From Ilumatobacteraceae bacterium (lineage in GTDB: Bacteria; Actinomycetota; Acidimicrobiia; Acidimicrobiales; Ilumatobacteraceae): 54,833 nucleotides of DNA. The position numbers were made by a program, and so were the translations under genes. This document shows, one piece after another, positions 27,165-35,693 of this stretch. The number at the start of each line of letters is the position of its first letter. The stretch's first letter is position 1. The stretch lies in contig JANRCO010000100.1 of NCBI GenBank assembly GCA_030726975.1, positions 1 to 54,833 on the forward strand, given 5' to 3'. The notes under the pieces were generated by a model. That model was given only the letters and a program-made list of their open reading frames with translations. It had not been told where the DNA came from and searched no databases.

Positions 27165-27914
27165 ATGTTTGTCCTCCTTCCCCCGTCAGAAGGCAAGGAA
27201 GATGGCGGCCAACCTCGAACCAAATGGTCGCCCACTCAGGGGGTGTTCGGCAAGGCACTTGGGGCACACCGCAAAACAATTGCAGCTGCTCTTCGCGATG
27301 CAGGCGGTGGCTCAGCGACACTTCTCGGAGTATCGGGCAAACACCTTGCACGCGCCCAGGCGGCGAACTCATCTCTTGTTGGCTCACCCACCCTTGTTGC
27401 CTGCGAGCGTTACTCCGGGGTGGTGTGGAGCCATCTCGACCTCCCCACGCTGACACCCGCGCAACACAGTTATGCTCGTGATCACATCGTGGTCGTGAGC
27501 GGTCTTCTCGGCGCCGTCCTTGGTAGCGACCCCACCCCCGACTACAAATTAAAAATGAGTGCGCGTTTTGGCATTGAAAATGCGCCCGTTCAGACCCTGT
27601 CCAAGCTGTGGCGAGAGCCCGTTTCAACGGCAATTAACAACTTCTGTGCCGGCCACATTGTTGTTGACGTGTTGCCACAAGACCATCGCGGCATATTTCT
27701 TCCCGACTCTTCACAGCTCAAGGGTTACGTTGCGGTCGATCTCGTTACAAAATTGAACGGGAAAGCAGGTGGGCACGATGCAAAAGCGGCCAAAGGACTC
27801 CTGGTGCGTCATTTGTTTTCTACAACAAAAGAACTCCGCACCATGGACCACATTCTTGAACGCATCAAGAGTTTTTCCCACCCGCAATTTAAGGTTGTGA
27901 CAAAAGTCAACTAG
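27165..27914 (+). CDS. yaaA: YaaA family protein (peroxide stress, DUF328)
   Basis: 249-residue YaaA homologue. The N-terminal MFVLLPPSEGK matches the family start LLxPSEGK, so I choose this ATG; one six codons upstream is possible. Other family segments are GVVWSHLDLPTL, HIVVVSGLLGAVL, DYKLKMSARFG, VVDVLPQDH and the final FSHPQFKVVTKVN. In E. coli YaaA lowers free iron and protects from peroxide damage, and the fold binds DNA. It is divergent from the ferredoxin-P450 pair, an intuitive place for an oxidative-stress gene, though the link is not proven. Confidence 0.88.
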   Translation: MFVLLPPSEGKEDGGQPRTKWSPTQGVFGKALGAHRKTIAAALRDAGGGSATLLGVSGKHLARAQAANSSLVGSPTLVACERYSGVVWSHLDLPTLTPAQHSYARDHIVVVSGLLGAVLGSDPTPDYKLKMSARFGIENAPVQTLSKLWREPVSTAINNFCAGHIVVDVLPQDHRGIFLPDSSQLKGYVAVDLVTKLNGKAGGHDAKAAKGLLVRHLFSTTKELRTMDHILERIKSFSHPQFKVVTKVN

Positions 27915-27923
27915 ATTCCTGTT

Positions 27924-29549
27924 ATGGAAAAACAGTTTGCAACCATCTGGGAATCTATTGCCGACTCCATTGGAGACTCGCCTGCCGTCACCCAAGGAAC
28001 AGTGACGCGCACCTGGACTGAATACGAACAACGCGCCTCACGACTCGCAAGCGCTCTCGTTGATGCTGGGCTCCAGCCACAGAGCAAAGTCGGTCTGTAC
28101 CTCTACAACTCGAACGAATACTTAGAGGCACAATTTGCCACATTTAAATTTCGGGGCGTGCCTGTCAATGTGAACTATCGCTACCTCGATGAAGAGTTGC
28201 TCTACCTCCTCGATAACAGCGACGCAGAAGCACTCTTTTTCCACTCTTCACTCGGAGATCGCGTAGCCCGCGTTGTTGATCGACTTCCCAAATTGAAATT
28301 ACTGGTAGAAGTAAGCGACGACGGCGAGCACCACGTTGTCACAGCAATTCCTTATACCACTCTTCTTGCCGATTACGACCCCATGCCACGGATTACACGT
28401 GATGAAGACGACATCTACATGCTCTACACAGGTGGAACCACCGGCATGCCCAAAGGCGTGATGTACCAAATGGGTTCTTTGGTTGACGGATTCGTGAATG
28501 GTGGTTTGGCGTTCATTGGCATGACCCCACCTGCAGAAATTTCTCAATTGGGTACAACTGTTCGCGATGCGCACGCAAGCGGCATTCGTCCCATCACTAT
28601 TCCGGGCTGCCCCATCATGCACGGCACGGGAATGTGGATTGGTGCGATGATGCCGCAATCCGGTGGAGCGCACGTTGTGACTCTGCAAAAGCGCAGCTTC
28701 GACGCACACGAACTGTTTCAGGTTGTGCAGGAGAAAAAAGCAACTCTTGCCGTAGTTGTTGGTGACTCATTTGTAAAACCGATGATTCGTGCACTCGATG
28801 AAGCAATTGCAAAAGGTACGCCTTACGACGCGAGCAGTTTGAAGATGATTGCCTCATCTGGCGTCATGTGGACTTCGGAAGTGAAAGAAGCTCTTCTTGA
28901 TCGCATTGAACACGTCGTGCTTCTCGATGCCATGGGTTCAAGTGAAGGTTCTATGGGAACTTCCATCAGCATGAAAGGTCTCCCACCGAAAACTGCAAAG
29001 TTTGCCGTTGCTCCCACTACAAAGGTGTTCACCGACGACGACCGCGAAGTGGTGCCAGGCTCTGGAGAGATCGGAAAAGTTGCAGCAGGTGGCGCAGTGC
29101 CTCTTGGCTATTACAAAGACCCAGAAAAATCAAGCAAGACATTTCGCACAATCAATGGTGTGCGCTATTCGTTTCCAGGCGACATGGCAACAGTTGAAGC
29201 CGACGGTTCTCTTACCCTTCTTGGCCGTGGAAGCCAGGTCATTAACTCTGGTGGCGAAAAGATCTTCCCAGAAGAGGTTGAAGAAGCCGTTAAGCGCGTT
29301 GAGGGAGTTCTCGACTGTCTCGTTGTAGGTATCGACGACGAAAAATTTGGTCAGGCTGTCACTGCCGTTGCTTCACTTTCACCTGGAGCCAAGGTCGAAG
29401 AAGCAGCCGTCATTGCCAATGTGAAAACTCAACTGGCAGGCTACAAGGCACCGAAGCGAGTGATATTTGTAACGCAGATCCCACGGGCACCAAATGGCAA
29501 GGCTGACTATAAAACTGCCCGCGACATGGCTATTGCTGGGCTTGCTTAA
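27924..29549 (+). CDS. Acyl-CoA synthetase (AMP-binding, FadD-like)
   Basis: 541-residue adenylate-forming acid-CoA ligase. The P-loop-like motif is MLYTGGTTGMPKGVMYQ. Further core motifs are LDAMGSSEGSM, YSFPGDMATVEADGSLTLLGRG (the hinge Asp) and INSGGEKIFPEEVEEA, with the catalytic Lys in PNGKADYKTA. It activates a carboxylic acid as acyl-AMP and then acyl-CoA. The close match to actinobacterial FadD-type ligases used in fatty-acid and steroid side-chain breakdown suggests a large hydrophobic acid. It starts nine bases after yaaA. Its end overlaps the convergent DLH gene by 20 bases. Confidence 0.92.
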   Translation: MEKQFATIWESIADSIGDSPAVTQGTVTRTWTEYEQRASRLASALVDAGLQPQSKVGLYLYNSNEYLEAQFATFKFRGVPVNVNYRYLDEELLYLLDNSDAEALFFHSSLGDRVARVVDRLPKLKLLVEVSDDGEHHVVTAIPYTTLLADYDPMPRITRDEDDIYMLYTGGTTGMPKGVMYQMGSLVDGFVNGGLAFIGMTPPAEISQLGTTVRDAHASGIRPITIPGCPIMHGTGMWIGAMMPQSGGAHVVTLQKRSFDAHELFQVVQEKKATLAVVVGDSFVKPMIRALDEAIAKGTPYDASSLKMIASSGVMWTSEVKEALLDRIEHVVLLDAMGSSEGSMGTSISMKGLPPKTAKFAVAPTTKVFTDDDREVVPGSGEIGKVAAGGAVPLGYYKDPEKSSKTFRTINGVRYSFPGDMATVEADGSLTLLGRGSQVINSGGEKIFPEEVEEAVKRVEGVLDCLVVGIDDEKFGQAVTAVASLSPGAKVEEAAVIANVKTQLAGYKAPKRVIFVTQIPRAPNGKADYKTARDMAIAGLA

Positions 29550-30297
29550 GAAGTTTCTCTTGTAAAAACGCAACCACGCGTTCTACACCTTCGTCAACGC
29601 GTTGCTCTGTCAGCACAGAGTGATCTTTTTTTGACGCTGAGGGAAATTCAATACCAATAAATGCGTCGCCCAGCAAAGTGCGTAGCGCAGTAAACCGGTC
29701 GCCCACCAATTTGTCATCGCTGAACTTCAAGCCCAACACCTCACAACCTGCCGCTGCTCGATTGGCAATAACAACCGCATCGTCTGCAGACAAGTTGAGG
29801 TCGCTCGATTTCTTTTTGCCGATGGCAAAAGGAAGTGACGGCTGCGCAAGCACGGGGGCAATCATCCGTTCATCGAGCATCATTCCTAATGCGAAACCAC
29901 CACTGAAGCACATACCAATTGCGCCAACACCAGGCCCGCCCACCTCTTCATGAAGTTGTCGAGCAAGTGCACGCAACCATGAAATGACTGGCGATGTTTG
30001 TTGAACAGCCAACGTGGTGAACTCTCGCGACACGCAAATTTTCGACATCGACGATGCAATGTATTTGCCACCTACCTCACGGCCGGCTTCACCAACAAGC
30101 AATGGCATCACCACGGTGAAACCTGCTTGCACAACTTCTTCGGCAAAGCGTAAAACAGCTGGTGTGATACCAGGGATTTCGTGTACAACCACAACTCCCG
30201 GGCCACTACCTTTGCGATACGTGACGTGAGTGATGTTGGCAGACGAAAACGAGCTACGCTCCCAGCCCACTAGTTGCTGTGCGTTTCTATTGCTCAT
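29530..30297 (-). CDS. Dienelactone hydrolase family protein
   Basis: 255-residue alpha/beta hydrolase of the DLH family. The nucleophile elbow is IGMCFSGGFALG, with Cys as nucleophile. VVVVHEIPGITPAVLRFAEEVVQAGFTVVMPLL is the oxyanion region with the DLH-type Glu, and a C-terminal His lies in SKKDHSVLT. The start is set by AAGGAGG five bases before MSNRNAQQ, so the seven upstream residues of the track are dropped. It begins within the end of the APH-like gene (11-base overlap). It may hydrolyse a lactone or ester intermediate in the same pathway. Confidence 0.87.
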   Translation of the reverse strand: MSNRNAQQLVGWERSSFSSANITHVTYRKGSGPGVVVVHEIPGITPAVLRFAEEVVQAGFTVVMPLLVGEAGREVGGKYIASSMSKICVSREFTTLAVQQTSPVISWLRALARQLHEEVGGPGVGAIGMCFSGGFALGMMLDERMIAPVLAQPSLPFAIGKKKSSDLNLSADDAVVIANRAAAGCEVLGLKFSDDKLVGDRFTALRTLLGDAFIGIEFPSASKKDHSVLTEQRVDEGVERVVAFLQEKLLKQAQQ

Positions 30298-31309
30298 TTT
30301 TTCCTCCTTGTAAAGCATGAAGTGCTGACTCCACCATCATTTCCACTGAACGCTGCAGTGGTGTTGGGTCGTAGTCAGACTTCCCCATAGCCCCATGCAC
30401 ATAGCGCGCGTACACCCCTTCAGAAATGACCGCGAGTCGCCACGAGGAAAATGCAACGTAGTAACCGATGTTGCTCACATCGCGACCAGACTTTTGTCCG
30501 TACATCGCCACCATTTCTTTATACGTCGGAAAGCCTTCTAGCCCAGAAGGATCATTTTCCTTTCGCGCAAGAGCACCAGGGTCACTCCAGTACACACCCA
30601 AATAACCAATGTCGGCAAGCGGGTCTCCTAACGTGCACAATTCCCAGTCGAGCACACCCGTAATTTCGCCCGTCGTTGTATTGGTGAGGCAATTACCAAA
30701 CCGGTAATCGCCGTGCGCAATTGTTGCACCAAGTTGTTGTGGCATCCCCTTGCGCAACAACCGCTCAACTTCTTCCATTTCGGGAAGTTCGCGTTGTTTT
30801 GAATTTTCCCACTGTGCGCTCCAGCGTTTGATTTGTCTTTCGATGTATCCATCGCGACGGGCGAGATCGCCTAGACCTACTGCGTCTATATCGACGTCGT
30901 GCAATGCAACCATCACATCAATCAGGTTCTCACTTGCAGTTCGACGCACCTCGGGAGTCATCACGCGTGCTTTGATCTGCGAATCGAGAACTTCGCCCTC
31001 CACATAACTCATGACATAAAAAGGCGAACCATTCACTTCTAAATCTGTACACACACCGAGTGTTTTGGGGACGGGCACCGCAGTTTTCCCCACAGCAGAA
31101 ATAATGCGATACTCGCGGGCCATATCGTGCGCGGTCGCCAACACATGACCAGTTGGGGGTCTGCGCAAGACCACTTGTTTGCCTGCAGAATCGACAACGC
31201 GATACGTAATGTTGGAGCGGCCACCAGCAATCATGTTGAACTCAAATGGGCCGCGCAGGCCTTCAATATGAGTTTCTAGCCATTGCGAAACTCGATTGAC
31301 CTCAATCAT
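30287..31309 (-). CDS. APH-like phosphotransferase family protein
   Basis: 340-residue member of the aminoglycoside-phosphotransferase/kinase-like fold. It has an N-lobe GGRSNITYRVVDSAGKQVVLRRPP, a catalytic loop IAHGDYRFGNCLTN and a metal motif GVLDWELCTLGDPLADIGYL. Such proteins are linked to acyl-CoA dehydrogenases in fatty-acid and cholesterol catabolism, often annotated as phosphotransferase family protein. They are not drug-resistance genes. The ATG of MIEVNRV has AGGTGG upstream. It overlaps the DLH gene, supporting one operon with a role in lipid or steroid breakdown. Confidence 0.88.
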   Translation of the reverse strand: MIEVNRVSQWLETHIEGLRGPFEFNMIAGGRSNITYRVVDSAGKQVVLRRPPTGHVLATAHDMAREYRIISAVGKTAVPVPKTLGVCTDLEVNGSPFYVMSYVEGEVLDSQIKARVMTPEVRRTASENLIDVMVALHDVDIDAVGLGDLARRDGYIERQIKRWSAQWENSKQRELPEMEEVERLLRKGMPQQLGATIAHGDYRFGNCLTNTTTGEITGVLDWELCTLGDPLADIGYLGVYWSDPGALARKENDPSGLEGFPTYKEMVAMYGQKSGRDVSNIGYYVAFSSWRLAVISEGVYARYVHGAMGKSDYDPTPLQRSVEMMVESALHALQGGKNEQ

Positions 31310-31354
31310 GATGACCACCTTGCATCACCACAGATTACTTCAGTGCAACGCAAC

Positions 31355-32425
31355 TTAACCCGGACGCGTAACTCCAACAACTCGGCCCCAGTCGACTGGA
31401 GCAATGCGCACCACATCGCCTCGACGCGGGGCGTGTACCATGCGTCCGCCTCCGATATAAAGGCTCACGTGTCCAATAGGTGTTCGGCTAAAGATGAGGT
31501 CACCTGGCTGAGCAGCAGAAATGGGAATCTTTGGCCCACGCTGAAACTGTGCACGCGAATAATGTGGCAGGCTCACTCCTGCTTGCCCCCATGCATACAA
31601 AGTGAGCCCCGAACAATCGAATGCAACACCAGGCGTACTTCGAGCAAACTGATAAGGCGTTCCAATTTGTGCCAGCGCTGCTTGTACAGCAACTCCTGCT
31701 CGCGACGAGGGCGACTTCACTTTGATATTGATTGCTTGCGACTGATACTTCGCCGATATCGCACGAGACTGCTCTAATGCCAATGCATCACGGCGATTGC
31801 GTTCTGCCTGCAATGCTTCACCCAGGTCGGCCTGAGCACGACCCAACTTCGACTGATACGCATTCGCTAGGTTTTCTGCTGCATTGAAGCGACTCGTTGC
31901 CACCTGGGCTTGCTTTTCTGCATCGGTCTTTTTCTTCTCCAACTTTTTGCGCTCTAGGTTGAGGTCTTCCACGAGAGCGTCGAGTTCGTCGCTGGAGTTT
32001 GCGCCGGCGTTCACTGCGACCGACAAATAATGTTCGCGTTGCACCATGGCATTGAGGCCACCCGTGTCGGTGAGGAGTGAAGTCAAACTATTTGCACGGC
32101 CACCGCTCATAAATGCCTGCTTAGCAACACCAAAGAGGTCTTTGCGCATTCCTGCTAACTGGGCTTCTTTGAGGGCAACACTCGCTTTGGACGATTCAAT
32201 TTCCACAACGAGGTCATCTTGTAACGACAACGCTGCTGCATAATCTTCGGAAATAGCGTCCATCTGCCCTTCGAGCTGGTCGAGCTCGTCCAAGATGGCG
32301 TTCACCTGGTTTTGGATATTGTTCGATGAAGCCGACGCTGGGGCCGAGGCCAACAACGAAGGCCCAGCAAAACTGCTGAGAGCGACCACCAAGGCGATCA
32401 GTCGGGCGCGGGGGCGTACGAACAT
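31355..32425 (-). CDS. Secreted NlpC/P60 peptidoglycan hydrolase with coiled coil
   Basis: 356-residue exported hydrolase. A signal peptide (RPRARLIALVVALSSFAGPSLLASAPASA) ends near residue 32. Residues 37-105 and 148-235 form long charged coiled coils, as in RipA/RipC-type proteins. The C-terminal NlpC/P60 domain (about 245-356) has Cys271 in FDCSGLTLYAWG, His319 in IGHVSLYIGGG and His331 in MVHAP as the triad. It cleaves the D-gamma-Glu to diamino-acid bond of stem peptides, probably in cell separation. The coiled coil may be regulated by FtsEX. It stands alone between guaA and the APH operon. Confidence 0.93.
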   Translation of the reverse strand: MFVRPRARLIALVVALSSFAGPSLLASAPASASSNNIQNQVNAILDELDQLEGQMDAISEDYAAALSLQDDLVVEIESSKASVALKEAQLAGMRKDLFGVAKQAFMSGGRANSLTSLLTDTGGLNAMVQREHYLSVAVNAGANSSDELDALVEDLNLERKKLEKKKTDAEKQAQVATSRFNAAENLANAYQSKLGRAQADLGEALQAERNRRDALALEQSRAISAKYQSQAINIKVKSPSSRAGVAVQAALAQIGTPYQFARSTPGVAFDCSGLTLYAWGQAGVSLPHYSRAQFQRGPKIPISAAQPGDLIFSRTPIGHVSLYIGGGRMVHAPRRGDVVRIAPVDWGRVVGVTRPG

Positions 32426-32524
32426 GACTCTTGGAGCCTACGAGCCACTTCCCCTGAGGTGTGATTTCAGGTCGAAATTTCCCATTTTTCACTCAAAATT
32501 GGCGATAAAACGAGGAAAATTGTC

Positions 32525-34072
32525 TTATTCCCACTCAATTGTGCCGGGCGGCTTCGAGGTCACGTCGTACACCACGCGGTTAATGCCGGCGACTTCATTA
32601 ATGATGCGGTTCGACATTTTCTCTAAGAGGTCATAGGGCAAACGTGCCCAGTCGGCGGTCATGGCATCGTCGCTCGTGACGGCACGAATGATGATGGGGT
32701 GCCCATAGGTACGTTCGTCGCCCATCACGCCCACCGAGCGGATATCGGCAAGAACGGCAAAGGCCTGCCAGATCTCTCGCTCGAGACCCGCGAGGCGTAC
32801 CTCTTCACGCACGATGGCATCGGCTTCTTGCAAAGTTGCCACACGCTCTGGAGTGACTTCCCCAATGATGCGCACGCCAAGACCGGGGCCCGGGAACGGT
32901 TGACGCCACACCATTTCATCGGGCAGACCAAGTTCACTGCCCAACTTACGCACTTCATCTTTGAAAAGGGTGCGCAGTGGCTCAACCAATTTCAAGGTCA
33001 TATCTTCTGGCAGGCCACCAACGTTGTGATGACTTTTAATAACGGAAGCAGTGCCATCGCTTCCGCCGCTTTCAATGACGTCGGGGTACAAAGTTCCTTG
33101 CACCAGAAATTCTGCATCGGTTACTCCACCAGTATTTTCTTCAAAAATACGCACGAAGAGTTCACCAATTGCTTTACGTTTTGCTTCTGGTTCAACAACG
33201 CCTGCGAGCTTGTCGAAAAACTTTTCACCTGCGCGCACATGAATGAGTTCTATACCCATATTGCGCTGGAACATTTCGACAACTTGTTCACTTTCACCTT
33301 TGCGCATGAGCCCAGTGTCAACGTAAACGCACGTGAGTTGAGCACCAATTGCTTTATGAACAAGTGCAGCAGCAACTGATGAGTCGACACCGCCAGACAA
33401 ACCACAAATTGCACGAGCATTTCCTACTTGCGCACGAATTGCGACTACCTGAGTGTCGATAATGGAATCCATTGTCCAGTTGGGGGTGCAACCAGCAAGC
33501 TCCACAAGAAAACGCTCAAGAACTTTTTGTCCGTACTCGGAATGCACCACTTCTGGATGGAACTGCACTGCCCACACTTTGCGTTGAGCATTTTCCATGA
33601 CCGCAATTGGCGCATCGGGAGTAGACGCCGATGAAACAAAACCTTCTGGCATGCGCGCAACAAAATCGAAATGGCTCATCCACACCGAATACTCAGATGG
33701 CAGGTCGTGCAGCAGCGTTGACTTCTCACTATTTCGAGTGAGCAGCGCCCGACCATATTCACCACGGCCACCTCGCGACACTTCGCCACCGAGTTGCTGA
33801 GCAATCAGTTGGTGCCCATAGCAAATACCAAAAATAGGAATGCCGAGGTCGTAGATGGCAGGGTCAAGTACTGGGGCACCGTCGACGTGCACACTTTTAG
33901 GACCACCCGACAAAATGATGGCTCGCGGATTTTTCTTCTGCACTTCGCTCGCCGTGATGCGGTGCGGCACGATTTCTGAGTACACATGGGCCTCGCGCAC
34001 GCGGCGCGCAATGAGTTGGGCGTATTGAGCCCCAAAATCGACCACTAAGACGGTGTCATAAGTACCAGACAT
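32525..34072 (-). CDS. guaA: GMP synthase (glutamine-hydrolysing)
   Basis: 515-residue GuaA. The class I amidotransferase domain has the nucleophile Cys in FGICYGHQL and the His-Glu pair in [11 protein letters not shown]. The ATP pyrophosphatase domain has [14 protein letters not shown], and the dimerisation domain ends with [14 protein letters not shown], as in other GuaA proteins. It converts XMP to GMP. I start at MSGTYDTV; an ATG four codons earlier is also possible and neither has a clear Shine-Dalgarno. It diverges from a small membrane protein gene across a very short gap, so promoters overlap coding sequence. Confidence 0.96.
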   Translation of the reverse strand: MSGTYDTVLVVDFGAQYAQLIARRVREAHVYSEIVPHRITASEVQKKNPRAIILSGGPKSVHVDGAPVLDPAIYDLGIPIFGICYGHQLIAQQLGGEVSRGGRGEYGRALLTRNSEKSTLLHDLPSEYSVWMSHFDFVARMPEGFVSSASTPDAPIAVMENAQRKVWAVQFHPEVVHSEYGQKVLERFLVELAGCTPNWTMDSIIDTQVVAIRAQVGNARAICGLSGGVDSSVAAALVHKAIGAQLTCVYVDTGLMRKGESEQVVEMFQRNMGIELIHVRAGEKFFDKLAGVVEPEAKRKAIGELFVRIFEENTGGVTDAEFLVQGTLYPDVIESGGSDGTASVIKSHHNVGGLPEDMTLKLVEPLRTLFKDEVRKLGSELGLPDEMVWRQPFPGPGLGVRIIGEVTPERVATLQEADAIVREEVRLAGLEREIWQAFAVLADIRSVGVMGDERTYGHPIIIRAVTSDDAMTADWARLPYDLLEKMSNRIINEVAGINRVVYDVTSKPPGTIEWE

Positions 34073-34093
34073 CGCTATGACCATAGTTCCCGT

Positions 34094-34480
34094 TTGGCAT
34101 CAGCACCCGTGCCGTGTGACGATGGCGGAGTGCCATCTGTCGCTCTACCCCCATCAGTATCTGCCACCACCTCTTACACACTGCGCTTTCCGCACAGCCA
34201 CCCCGCCAACTCAGAGACACCCACCTCAGATCCGCTCTATACCTACGACATGGAGCGTGACCCGAGCGACTGTATTGGGCTGTATCCCAAGCCCGGATGC
34301 GGAAAAGCTCCGACTCAAGCTGGTGACCGTGGCGGGAATTTACAGTACGCCACTTTCGGGCTCATCATTATTGGCCTTGCCATTGTCTTTACCGTCATCT
34401 TTCGCAATGTGATCCGAGCAGATAAACGCAAAGCAATCGAGGTCTTTGACCCGAACCAAAAATGGTCACCTCGCGACTAG
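34094..34480 (+). CDS. Small single-pass membrane protein of unknown function
   Basis: Up to 128 residues. The first 50 are Pro/Ser/Thr-rich; then [22 protein letters not shown] carries two Cys, one membrane helix ([23 protein letters not shown]) follows, and a charged tail ends [10 protein letters not shown]. The TTG start in the track is weak. A GTG six codons in, or the ATG at 34247 giving 76 residues, are alternatives. The C-terminal half looks more protein-like than the N-terminal half. It ends about 70 bases before the FMN riboswitch. I do not recognise the family. Confidence 0.6.
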   Translation: MASAPVPCDDGGVPSVALPPSVSATTSYTLRFPHSHPANSETPTSDPLYTYDMERDPSDCIGLYPKPGCGKAPTQAGDRGGNLQYATFGLIIIGLAIVFTVIFRNVIRADKRKAIEVFDPNQKWSPRD

Positions 34481-34547
34481 TCGACAGTGCCTCAGCCCAC
34501 GATCGCCTATAACGTAGGTAACGCAATACGAATACAACTACAAACAA

Positions 34548-34673
34548 CTCCTTGCGGGGTACGGGTGCAAGTCCCAACCGGCAGTCATAGTCTGCGAACC
34601 CTTTCACTTCGGTGATTGGGCCGAATTGGTGGAACTCCAATACCGACGGTCATAGTCCGGATGGGAGCAAGGT
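34548..34673 (+). promoter_or_regulatory. FMN riboswitch (RFN element)
   Basis: The conserved RFN blocks are readable in order: GGGGTACGGGTGCAAGTCCC, AACCGGCAGTCATAGTCTGCGA, the variable arm around CACTTCGGTG, then TTGGTGGAACTCCAATACCGAC, GGTCATAGTCCGGATGGGAG and CAAGG. The closing stem P1 pairs CCTTGC (34550-34555) with GCAAGG (34667-34672). The ribosome-binding site GGAGG of ribD follows P1 by one base. No terminator is visible, so FMN probably acts on translation of ribD and the rib operon. Confidence 0.93.
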
Positions 34674-34679
34674 GGAGGC

Positions 34680-35693
34680 ATGACAAATACTGCGAGCACG
34701 CCCAGCGTGCGCGACGAACAATTCATGCGCCGTGCACTTGGCACGGCGTTGCAGGCGCGTCTCATTGCGCGTCCTAACCCATGGGTGGGTGCAGTTGTCG
34801 TTGCCGCCGATGGTTCCACATATGAAGGTTGCACTTCTGCTGTGGGCGGGCCACACGCAGAAATTCATGCCTTGCGCCGTGCCGGCGAAGCTGCTCGTGC
34901 ATCAACTCTTTACACCACACTTGAACCTTGCTCACATACTGGCCGCACTGGGCCCTGCACCCAAGCCATCATTGATGCTGGTGTACAGCGCGTCGTTGTA
35001 GGAATAGTTGACCCCGACCCGAAAGTTGCTGGCACGGGCCTCAATGCTTTGCGTGCAGCTGGCATTGAAGTTGAACTGGGAGTTCTTGCGGGCCAAGTGC
35101 ACTCACAACTTCTCCCCTACATTCATCACCGCACGACAGGGATGCCGTTTGTTGTTCTCAAAATGGCAAGCACACTCGATGGTAAAACTGCAGCAGCAAA
35201 TGGCACCAGCCAGTGGATTACTGGTGCATCGGCTCGACAACGCGTTCACGAACTACGTGCAGAAAGCGACGCCGTGCTTGTAGGTGCAGGAACCATTCGC
35301 GCAGACAACCCCGAACTCACTGTTCGCGATGCAGAGGGAACTTCACCACGGCGTATTGTTCTTGGCAGTGCACCAACAGATGCAAAAGTGCACCCCTGCA
35401 CCGAATACAGCGGAGACCTCACCGCACTGTTGCACAAGCTTGGCAGTGAAGATGTCCTGCAATTGCTCGTTGAAGGTGGTCAGCATGTAGCTGGTGCATT
35501 CCATCGTGCTGGCTTAGTTAATCGATACGTATTTCACTTTGCCCCGGCCATTGCCGGTGGCGACAATGCTCCCGGAATATTCAGCGGCGATGCAGTTGGC
35601 GATATCGCCGACTTGTGGCGCGGCACTATTTCATCAGTTCAACAACTCGATACCGACATTGAAGTCGTTGTTGAGGTGCGAAAGGAAAAATAA
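34680..35693 (+). CDS. ribD: Bifunctional riboflavin deaminase/reductase
   Basis: 337-residue RibD. The N-terminal deaminase has the zinc motif HAE (59-61) and PCSHTGRTGPC (Cys84, Cys93). The C-terminal NADPH-dependent reductase begins near KMASTLDGKTAAANGTSQWITG and contains AVLVGAGTIRADNPELTVR and QLLVEGGQHVAGAF. It turns the GTP cyclohydrolase product into 5-amino-6-ribitylaminouracil phosphate. The ATG lies three bases after GGTGGAGG, next to the riboswitch. Its stop overlaps the ribBA start (TAATG). Confidence 0.95.
   Translation: MTNTASTPSVRDEQFMRRALGTALQARLIARPNPWVGAVVVAADGSTYEGCTSAVGGPHAEIHALRRAGEAARASTLYTTLEPCSHTGRTGPCTQAIIDAGVQRVVVGIVDPDPKVAGTGLNALRAAGIEVELGVLAGQVHSQLLPYIHHRTTGMPFVVLKMASTLDGKTAAANGTSQWITGASARQRVHELRAESDAVLVGAGTIRADNPELTVRDAEGTSPRRIVLGSAPTDAKVHPCTEYSGDLTALLHKLGSEDVLQLLVEGGQHVAGAFHRAGLVNRYVFHFAPAIAGGDNAPGIFSGDAVGDIADLWRGTISSVQQLDTDIEVVVEVRKEK

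Noticed and set aside
30287-31309. Aminoglycoside resistance kinase
   Set aside because: The APH fold is present, but the context and length fit the phosphotransferase family linked to acyl-CoA catabolism, not drug resistance.
32699-33379. 226-residue plus-strand ORF opposite guaA
   Set aside because: It lies entirely within guaA, whose motifs are complete. The composition is rich in Phe, Cys and His, as expected of an antisense frame.
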